Both the position numbers and the translations under genes were made by a program. The notes under the pieces were generated by a model. It worked only from the letters and a program-made list of their open reading frames with translations. It was not told the DNA's origin and did no database searches. Positions 41,434 through 47,389 of a DNA stretch of 49,717 nucleotides are shown here, piece after piece (positions within the stretch are counted from its first letter, which is position 1; each line of letters begins with the position of its first letter). Source of the stretch: Natrialbaceae archaeon (GTDB lineage Archaea; Halobacteriota; Halobacteria; Halobacteriales; Natrialbaceae); contig PWMF01000046.1 in the NCBI GenBank assembly GCA_003559215.1, positions 1-49,717 on the forward strand, read 5' to 3'.

Positions 41434-41961
41434 CTACTGGCGTCGGGAGCGTGCGATCGACTCCCCGATTGCCGGAAGCGCGAGCATCGAACCCACCCCG
41501 ACGATGACGGCCACGGCGACCGACAGCGGCGGGACCCCGACGGCGACCGCAACCGCGACGCCGCCGTAGGATGCGACGGCGAGGGCGGTGTTGTAGTGGA
41601 CGAACCGAAGGGCGATCAGCGCCGGAGAGAACGTGAGCCAGCCGAGCGTCTCCGTTCCCAGCGGCCGGACCCACCCTCCACGAACGAGCGTCCCGACCAG
41701 CACCATCGTCAGCCAGGCGACGATTGCGGCCGCCGTCACCCCGTAGCTCGCCGTCGAATCGGTCATCCCGACGAGCAGCAGTACTGGAAGTCCGATGATC
41801 GAAACCTCACCGAAGATCGACGTCAGATCGTGAAGGAAGCAGCCGAACCGGCTCTTCTCCAGGGAGGCTATCGTTCCGTACCCGTACCACGACTGACGCT
41901 TTCGCGTGTAGGCGGGACGGGTCCGCCGGCCTGGAGTCCGATCGCGCCGATCTCTGCTCAT
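41434..41961 (-). CDS. Four-helix membrane protein of unknown function
   Basis: 175 residues from ATG 41961. A basic N-terminal 35 residues (MSRDRRDRTPGRRTR...SWYGYGTIASLEKSR) precede four hydrophobic helices: FGEVSIIGLPVLLLVGMT, GVTAAAIVAWLTMVLVGTL, PLGTETLGWLTFSPALIALR and VAVAVGVPPLSVAVAVIVGV. TATA-like ctatttatcgg (41980-41990, reverse) about 25 nt upstream makes a leaderless start likely. No family recognised. Confidence 0.7.
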   Translation of the reverse strand: MSRDRRDRTPGRRTRPAYTRKRQSWYGYGTIASLEKSRFGCFLHDLTSIFGEVSIIGLPVLLLVGMTDSTASYGVTAAAIVAWLTMVLVGTLVRGGWVRPLGTETLGWLTFSPALIALRFVHYNTALAVASYGGVAVAVAVGVPPLSVAVAVIVGVGSMLALPAIGESIARSRRQ

Positions 41962-42010
41962 ACTGGTGCTAACGGTCACCACCGATAAATAGCCGGTGAC
42001 TCCGCGCCGG

Positions 42011-42529
42011 TTATGGGTCGTCGGACGGCTCGACGACCGACCGGAACCGAACCGACTCCGAGAGCGTGTCGACAATCGCGACCGTTCGGTGCTCGTCGGG
42101 AACCGTCGGGAAGTGGGCACCGGGGTTGAGAAGCGTCGTGTCGCCTACTTCGGTGCGTTCTCGCCGGTGATGGTGGCCGTAGCAGACGAAGTCGTACTCC
42201 TCGGCTGCGGCGAGCGCTTCGACCTCCGCCTTCGACTCCCCGTGGAGCACCGCAACGGAGAGTCCGTCGAACTCGAGGTCGGCGAACCGACCGTGGAGCT
42301 CGCTTCCCTCGCCGAGGGCGTCGAACGTCGCCTCGAGACCCGAGATTTCGCCGTCGTTGTTCCCGAGCACGCCGTGGAGTTCGAGTCCCTCGAACGCCGA
42401 GAGCAGGGGCGGGGCGACGAAGTCGCCACAGTGGATGGCAACCTCGACGCCTTCCTCCTCGAAAACGTCGGCTGCGCGCTCGGCCGCCGCGACGTTGTCG
42501 TGCGTATCGGAGACGATCCCGATGTCCAT
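42011..42529 (-). CDS. YfcE/MJ0936-type metallophosphoesterase
   Basis: 172 residues with a calcineurin-like fold: MDIGIVSDTHDNVAAAERA (metal Asp and His), VAIHCGDFVAPPLLSAFEG, GVLGNNDGEI (GNNx), VLHGESKAEVEALA and VCYGHHHRRERTEVGDTTLLNPG. The usual GHTH motif is GHHH here, still two histidines. Family members are phosphodiesterases active on small substrates or cyclic nucleotides. ATG 42529 gives the normal full length. Confidence 0.9.
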   Translation of the reverse strand: MDIGIVSDTHDNVAAAERAADVFEEEGVEVAIHCGDFVAPPLLSAFEGLELHGVLGNNDGEISGLEATFDALGEGSELHGRFADLEFDGLSVAVLHGESKAEVEALAAAEEYDFVCYGHHHRRERTEVGDTTLLNPGAHFPTVPDEHRTVAIVDTLSESVRFRSVVEPSDDP

Positions 42530-42606
42530 ATGCCATTGCGTGCGGCCGAGCCACTAAGCCGTTCGGGGAACCGGTACTCGGGCCATGATAGGGGAAATCG
42601 AGACGA

Positions 42607-43839
42607 TTACAAGCGGAGTGACGTCGGAACGCCGGCGGACTCGAGCGCCCGCCGTCGCTCGAGTTCCGACAGCCGGTAGGGCTCGAGTTCGCCCGCGAGC
42701 GAGCCGAGCGAATCCCGCCGACGCCGGTGTTCGATCAGGAAATCGGTAATCCGATCGATCGCGATCTCCTTCAGCTCGCCGCTGAGCAGGTTCCCCGATC
42801 GGTACTCGCTGGCGATGCGCTCGAGTTCGGCGTCGTCGTCCTCGAAGAAGAACCGCAAATACTGAAATGGGACGTCGACCGACGGGTCGCCGCCCTTCTC
42901 GCGGTGAGCCTCGAGAGTCGCTCGCCCACCCGTGTAGGCGTAGGTGCGGATCGTCTCGGCGACGGTCTCCGGATCGTCGGTGAGTTCGATCGACGCCGCC
43001 TCGCTCGAGGAGCTCATTTTTCCCGGCCCCTCGAGGCTCGGCAGGAAGCGCCCGAGTATGGCGCCCGGCTTCTCGACGGGTAATGCCTCCTTCGCTGCAA
43101 CATCGCGGCAGACGCGGACGTGCGGGTCCTGGTCGACGGCGATCGAAACGATAGTGGGCTGGCGCCCCGCAACCAGCTGGGGAAGGAGAAGGTGAGTCGC
43201 CTGCACAGCGGGGTAGAACTGCAGTCCAACGGTGTCCTGCTCGCCGTAGACGGCCTCGACGGTGGCGGGCGTGAGATGCTTCGCGAGGCGAACGGCGATC
43301 GGATAGATCACGTCCGCGTCGGCGGTGTCGACGACGATCCGGGTCTTTTCGGGATCGAAACCGACGGCGAGCACGTCTCGCAGGTTCTCGCGGGTGTGCT
43401 CGCCGATCGAGTCGAACGATTGCTCCTTCGCAAGGAACTTCTCGTCGTCGGAGAGGGGAACGTAGACCGTCGCGCCCGTCTTCTCTTGGAACCGCTTCGC
43501 GAGATACAGCGGCAGAACGTGACCAAGGTGCATCGGACCAGAGGGGCCGCGGCCCGTGACCAAGGCGTGCGGATCGCCCGCCTCGACAGCCTCGAGGTAG
43601 CGGTCGACGTCGCGGCCGGCATAGAACGTCCGTCTGCGGATCGCGGGATGGTCGGGGAGGCGATCGATGTGTGCATCGGTGAGGGGATCGGCACCGAAAC
43701 GCTCGAGCAGTTTCTCGTAGTCGACGTCGCCGGAGACGGCGTAGGGCGTAACGGTGAACCCGTCGGCGTCGGCGGTCGTGTCGTCGGTGTCGGTAGTCGT
43801 ATGATCGGTGCAGTCGGTCGAATTGGTCGTGTTCGGCAT
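42607..43839 (-). CDS. trpS: Second tryptophanyl-tRNA synthetase (diverged paralogue, leader-controlled)
   Basis: 410 residues from ATG 43839; a GTG at 43905 would add 22 residues that overlap the leader's downstream stems. N-terminal Thr/Asp-rich tail of about 27 residues, then FTVTPYAVSGDVDYEKLLER and the class I core: GRGPSGPMHLGHVLPLYLAK (HIGH as HLGH), SDDEKFLAKEQ, VYGEQDTVGLQFYPAVQATH, VSIAVDQDPHVRVCRDVA and GPGKMSSSSEAASIELTDDP (KMSSS). Shorter than the first TrpRS (526 aa) and with clearly different motifs. A 25-codon leader peptide with two Trp codons lies 84 bp upstream. Haloarchaea with two trpS genes are known. Confidence 0.92.
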   Translation of the reverse strand: MPNTTNSTDCTDHTTTDTDDTTADADGFTVTPYAVSGDVDYEKLLERFGADPLTDAHIDRLPDHPAIRRRTFYAGRDVDRYLEAVEAGDPHALVTGRGPSGPMHLGHVLPLYLAKRFQEKTGATVYVPLSDDEKFLAKEQSFDSIGEHTRENLRDVLAVGFDPEKTRIVVDTADADVIYPIAVRLAKHLTPATVEAVYGEQDTVGLQFYPAVQATHLLLPQLVAGRQPTIVSIAVDQDPHVRVCRDVAAKEALPVEKPGAILGRFLPSLEGPGKMSSSSEAASIELTDDPETVAETIRTYAYTGGRATLEAHREKGGDPSVDVPFQYLRFFFEDDDAELERIASEYRSGNLLSGELKEIAIDRITDFLIEHRRRRDSLGSLAGELEPYRLSELERRRALESAGVPTSLRL

Positions 43840-43911
43840 GCTGTATGGAGTTGACGTCGATGGCTGGCGAGCGAGACGTGAAGCAGAACGAGCAAAGGGA
43901 GCCACCGTCGC

Positions 43912-43994
43912 CGCGACCGCGGGTTAGGCCGCGTCGTCCGCAGCGACGACACTGTTCGCTCTCGAGCGGGCGTGCCAGCGCCAGACGAGAGCGA
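43912..43994 (-). promoter_or_regulatory. Stem-loops in the trpS leader RNA
   Basis: Stem 1: tcgctctcg (43994-43986) with cgagagcga (43964-43956), 9 bp, both Trp codons (43983-43981 and 43977-43975) in its loop. Stem 2: gtcgtc (43950-43945) with gacgac (43938-43933). Stem 3: cgcggcc (43933-43927) with ggtcgcg (43918-43912), 7 bp with one G-U pair, across the leader stop; it conflicts with stem 2 at one base. A mildly T-rich tract (ctccctttgctcgttctgcttc region) follows. A stalled ribosome at the Trp codons would block stem 1. Confidence 0.5.
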
Positions 43995-44001
43995 CCGTCA
44001 T
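43924..44001 (-). CDS. Trp-containing leader peptide upstream of the second trpS (candidate attenuator)
   Basis: A 25-codon ORF beginning MTVALVWRWHARSRANS and ending VVAADDAA-stop. Trp at residues 7 and 9 (TGG-CGC-TGG) is far above the normal Trp frequency. The ATG lies about 25 nt after TATA box tttatta, so the transcript should start at this codon: a leaderless ORF placed as the first translated unit of the trpS mRNA. Stop is 84 bp before the trpS ATG. The pattern is that of trp leader peptides (for example the auxiliary trpRS1 of Streptomyces). Real as an ORF; regulatory role inferred. Confidence 0.65.
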   Translation of the reverse strand: MTVALVWRWHARSRANSVVAADDAA

Positions 44002-44022
44002 TAGTCGATTAACGCAAATAGG

Positions 44023-44030
44023 TAATAAAG
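44023..44030 (-). promoter_or_regulatory. TATA box of the trpS leader transcript
   Basis: ctttatta on the minus strand, about 25 nt before the leader ATG at 44001 and just after the RIO1 stop at 44049. This gives trpS its own promoter, with the leader peptide at the 5' end. Confidence 0.6.
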
Positions 44031-44048
44031 AAGGTTTCGGCCCGACCG

Positions 44049-44918
44049 TCAGTCTCGAGACGGATCCGGCTCCGGACTCGTGACGAACTCGAGGAGTTCG
44101 TCGGGATCGGTCTCGACGCCCTGCCGAGAGAAGAAGTTCGCGACGTTCTCGCAGTCCCGTTGGAGAAAGCTCCGACTGTTGGGGTGGTGGACGGTAACGG
44201 CCTGCCCGAGGTCGATAACGACGAGCTGTCCCTCGTGGAAGACGACGTTGTACTCGCTCAGGTCGCCGTGGACGATTCCGGCAGAGTAGAGCCGGCGCAT
44301 GTACTCGCGCATGACGCCGTAGGCGGTTTCTGGGTTCTCGATGTGGACCTCGCCGAGGCGTTTCGCGCGGCCGTCCTCGTTGCCGATGTACTCCATCACG
44401 AGGACGTTTCGCTCGGTCGCGAGCGGTTCGGGCACCCGGACGCCGGCCTTCTTCGCCCGCCGGAGGTTCGCCAACTCCTTTTTCGTCCAGGCGAGAACGA
44501 CGTCTTTCTTCTTGCCACCCAGCCCCTCGAAGCGCGGGTCGCCCTCGAGGTAGTCTCGCATCTGGCGGAAGTTCGAGGCGTTGATGCGGTAGACCTTGAC
44601 GGCGACCTCGCGGTCGTCGCCCAGCGCGTGGTAGACGTTCGCTTCCTTGCCCGTCGACAGCGGCCCCCCGAAGGCCTCGACGTAGCCGTCCTGGACCAGC
44701 TTGTACAGCGCCGCCAGCGTCGCGTCGTCGAACACCGACTGTTCGACTTTGAACTGGTCGGCGTCCTTGATCCGCTCTTCGAACTGTTCGAACTCCCGAT
44801 CGCGCTTGCGGGCGATCCGGTCGGCCTCGGTATCCGAGACGTCGATCTCCTCCCACTCGTCCCCTGGTGTGTCGACCTCCTCGAGGTCGACCAGCCCGTA
44901 CTCCGATCCCTGTTCCAT
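44049..44918 (-). CDS. rio1: RIO1-type serine/threonine kinase
   Basis: 289 residues, atypical kinase/ATPase for late 40S/30S ribosome assembly. P-loop PLSTGKEANVYHALGDDREV (STGKEA), catalytic Lys AVKVYRINASNFRQMRDYL, hinge VLVMEYIGNED, catalytic loop VHGDLSEYNVVFHEG (HGDLSEYN) and metal site LVVIDLGQAVTVHHPN. Long acidic/basic N-terminal region precedes the kinase, and the C-terminus is acidic. Full RIO1 length. Usually next to the KH/Dim2-like gene in archaea; here separated from it. Confidence 0.93.
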   Translation of the reverse strand: MEQGSEYGLVDLEEVDTPGDEWEEIDVSDTEADRIARKRDREFEQFEERIKDADQFKVEQSVFDDATLAALYKLVQDGYVEAFGGPLSTGKEANVYHALGDDREVAVKVYRINASNFRQMRDYLEGDPRFEGLGGKKKDVVLAWTKKELANLRRAKKAGVRVPEPLATERNVLVMEYIGNEDGRAKRLGEVHIENPETAYGVMREYMRRLYSAGIVHGDLSEYNVVFHEGQLVVIDLGQAVTVHHPNSRSFLQRDCENVANFFSRQGVETDPDELLEFVTSPEPDPSRD

Positions 44919-45064
44919 CTGTCGGCGACTACGGCGTCGGTGCGGGTAAAGACTGGGTATCGAGGGATCGTCGTCCGAATCCGGTTCCCGCCTCGAGCCG
45001 ATCGCGACGAACGGCCGATCGGTACGGCTCTACGCTTTTCCCCTCGCGAAGCGTACCGGTCTCC

Positions 45065-45112
45065 ATGAATCGACTCTCCGAGCGTCTGCCGGCGGCGAGG
45101 GGCGACCGATGA
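45065..45112 (+). CDS. 15-codon mini-ORF overlapping the ferredoxin start
   Basis: MNRLSERLPAARGDR-stop. ATG 45065 is 27-28 nt after TATA-like tacgcttttcccc (45030-45042), so a leaderless mRNA would begin at this codon. Its TGA overlaps the ferredoxin ATG as ATGA (45109-45112). It probably serves to bring ribosomes to the ferredoxin start by termination-reinitiation. The peptide has no recognisable sequence. Confidence 0.45.
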   Translation: MNRLSERLPAARGDR

Positions 45113-45474
45113 GCGGACACGACGTCACGCTCGAGTGGCCCGACGGCCGGAACGAAACGGTGGCGGTCGGTCCACAGGAGACGGTACTCGAGGCGGCCCT
45201 GCGCGAGGGGATCCGGCTCCCTTACGACTGCCGGAAGGGGACCTGTACGGCCTGCGTGGGGCGGGTGCTCTCCGTCGAAGGGAACCGAGACGAGAGCGAC
45301 GAGCAGCCCGACGCCGCGAGCGCCGTCGACTACCGGCGCCCGCCGCGGGCGCTCGAGGAATCCGATCGGGCCGACGGCTACGCGCTGCTGTGTATCGCCC
45401 ACCCCCATGCCGACTGTCGGATCGAGGTCGGTCCGATGGTCCGAAGCCAGCTCGGCGACAGCCCCTGGGGGTAG
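45109..45474 (+). CDS. 2Fe-2S plant-type ferredoxin (first of two)
   Basis: 121 residues. Cluster ligands: LPYDCRKGTCTACVGRVLS (C-x4-C-x2-C) and a fourth Cys in YALLCIAHPHADCRIEVG. Beta-grasp fold start LEWPDGRNETVAVGPQETVLEAALREGI is typical. It lacks the acidic N-terminal insertion of the main haloarchaeal ferredoxin. It precedes the SBP56 gene by 50 bp, with a homologue just after that gene, so the three form an operon. Probably an electron carrier for the enzyme. Confidence 0.9.
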   Translation: MSGHDVTLEWPDGRNETVAVGPQETVLEAALREGIRLPYDCRKGTCTACVGRVLSVEGNRDESDEQPDAASAVDYRRPPRALEESDRADGYALLCIAHPHADCRIEVGPMVRSQLGDSPWG

Positions 45475-45524
45475 TTCGATCGGTCGCGGGCAGCTTTATC
45501 CCTACGTTCGTGGTATGCCCCATC

Positions 45525-46928
45525 ATGAGTGATGCTGACACTCCTACCGACGCCGAACCGGACCACGACCACGAGCACCACGATCACGAGGGACCGGGGT
45601 ACGCGACCCCGCAGGCCGCCCTCGAGGAGGGTGAGCGCGAGGAGGTCGCCTACGTGATGAGCCTCTACACCGGGACCGATATCGACGAACCCGACTTCGT
45701 CGCCGTCGTCGACCTCGATCCCGACTCCGAGACCTACTGCGAGATCGTCGATCGGCTCGAGATGCCCGAGAAGGGTGACGAGCTCCACCACTTCGGGTGG
45801 AACGCCTGCTCGTCGTCGTGTCACGTCGAGGGGCTCGAGCGACGACACCTGATCGTCCCCGGTCAGCGCTCCTCGCGCATCCACGTCGTCGACACGAAGG
45901 ATCGACGCAACCCCGAGCTGGTCGAGGTGATCGAGCCCGAGGAGGTCTTCGAGTACGACCTCTCGGCGCCCCACACCGTCCACTGCGTGCCCGACGGGAA
46001 AATCATCATTAGCATGCTCGGCGACGCCGACGGCGAGCTACCGGGCGGCTTTCTCGAACTGAACGACGACTTCGAGATCGAGGGCCGCTGGGAGCCGCCG
46101 GGCGAGATCGAGATGAACTACGACTACTGGTACCAGCCCCGGCAGAACGTAATGGTCTCGACGGAGTGGGCCGCGCCGGAGACGTACTACCCGGGGTTCG
46201 ACCTCGAGGACGTCGAGGACGGGAAGTACGGCCGACGACTCCACTTCTGGGATTGGGAGAACGGGACCGTCGAGCAGACGATCGATCTGGGCGAAGAGGG
46301 TCAGATCCCACTGGAGGTCCGCTTTCTCCACACGCCCGAGTCAACCCACGGCTTCGTCGGGGCGGCGCTGTCGTCGAACATCTTCCACTTCTGGTACGAC
46401 ACCGAGGCCGGCGAGTACCGCGCCGAGAAGGCGATCGACTTCGAGGCCCGCGAGCACGAGGACTGGGAGATGCCCGTCCCGCCGCTGACGACGGACATCC
46501 TGATCTCGATGGACGACCGTTACCTGTTCGGCTCGAACTGGCTCCACGGCGAGCTGTGGATGTACGACATCTCGGATCCGTCGACCCCGCGGCGGGCCGA
46601 CTCGTTGTCGGTTGGAGGGACCTTCGGCGACGTCCAAGAAGTACAGGGGCGCGAGTTGGCGGCCGGCACGCAGATGATCCAGCTCAGCCTCGACGGCGAG
46701 CGGCTCTACTGGACCACCTCGCTGTTCTCCACGTGGGACGACCAGTTCTACCCCGAGGAGGCCGAGAAGGGGTCGGTGATGCTGAAGGCCGACGTCGACC
46801 CCCGGAACGGCACCCTCGAGCTCGACGAGGACTTCCTGGTCGACTGGGGCGAGTGCCCGAAGGGGCCGGCCCGCGCCCACGAGATCCGCTGGCCCGACGG
46901 CGACTGCACCAGCGACGTCTGGCAGTGA
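45525..46928 (+). CDS. Selenium-binding protein/methanethiol oxidase (SBP56 family)
   Basis: 467 residues, seven-bladed beta-propeller. Family features: ATPQAALEEGEREEVAYVMS, HHFGWNACSSSCHVEG (conserved Cys-containing, metal-site region), LIVPGQRSSRIHVVDTKDRR, SAPHTVHCVPDGKIIISMLG, and HEIRWPDGDCTSDVW at the C-terminus. SBP56 proteins of bacteria and humans oxidise methanethiol to H2S, formaldehyde and H2O2 with copper. A His-rich N-terminal tail (DHDHEHHDHEG) is extra and may bind metal. TATA-like cagctttatccc is 28 nt before ATG 45525. Flanked by two ferredoxin genes; its TGA overlaps the second. Confidence 0.88.
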   Translation: MSDADTPTDAEPDHDHEHHDHEGPGYATPQAALEEGEREEVAYVMSLYTGTDIDEPDFVAVVDLDPDSETYCEIVDRLEMPEKGDELHHFGWNACSSSCHVEGLERRHLIVPGQRSSRIHVVDTKDRRNPELVEVIEPEEVFEYDLSAPHTVHCVPDGKIIISMLGDADGELPGGFLELNDDFEIEGRWEPPGEIEMNYDYWYQPRQNVMVSTEWAAPETYYPGFDLEDVEDGKYGRRLHFWDWENGTVEQTIDLGEEGQIPLEVRFLHTPESTHGFVGAALSSNIFHFWYDTEAGEYRAEKAIDFEAREHEDWEMPVPPLTTDILISMDDRYLFGSNWLHGELWMYDISDPSTPRRADSLSVGGTFGDVQEVQGRELAAGTQMIQLSLDGERLYWTTSLFSTWDDQFYPEEAEKGSVMLKADVDPRNGTLELDEDFLVDWGECPKGPARAHEIRWPDGDCTSDVWQ

Positions 46929-47308
46929 CGGAGACGTACGCGGTCACCGTCGAACGACCCGACGGCTCCAGCCGGACCGTCGCGGTCCGGGCCACCGAGA
47001 CGGTCCTCGAGGCGAGCGAGCGGACCGAGCGGACGGTTCCCTTTGGCTGTCGAACCGGGGCCTGTGGAACCTGCGCGGGACGTCTACTCGAGGTCGGCGA
47101 AGCGGGAGACGACAGGGATGCCGACGCGACCGACGGATCGGCAAAGGTCGCGGACGCCTTCGAGTACCGCCGCGAACCGCGAGCGTTGAAACCACGCCAC
47201 CGTGAGGCGGGGTACGTCCTGTTGTGTATCGCCCTCCCGCGGGCTGACTGTCGGGTTGCCGTCGGCTCGAGGGCTCGGCGCGACCTCGTCGACAACCCCT
47301 GGAAGTAG
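46925..47308 (+). CDS. 2Fe-2S plant-type ferredoxin (second of two)
   Basis: 127 residues starting at GTG 46925, which overlaps the SBP56 stop as GTGA. Ligands: VPFGCRTGACGTCAGRLLEV (C-x4-C-x2-C) and the fourth Cys in YVLLCIALPRADCRVAVG. It is clearly a duplicate of the first ferredoxin: both end in a DNPWK/DSPWG-like tail. The GTG start and overlap predict translation coupled to SBP56. A pair of related ferredoxins around one enzyme is uncommon. Confidence 0.88.
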   Translation: MTETYAVTVERPDGSSRTVAVRATETVLEASERTERTVPFGCRTGACGTCAGRLLEVGEAGDDRDADATDGSAKVADAFEYRREPRALKPRHREAGYVLLCIALPRADCRVAVGSRARRDLVDNPWK

Positions 47309-47389
47309 CGGGACTCGCCTCGCTCGAGTGCGCTCTGCGAACGACGTCAGTAACGTTAACGGAGCCGCGGCGTAACCCTCGAGCAACGA

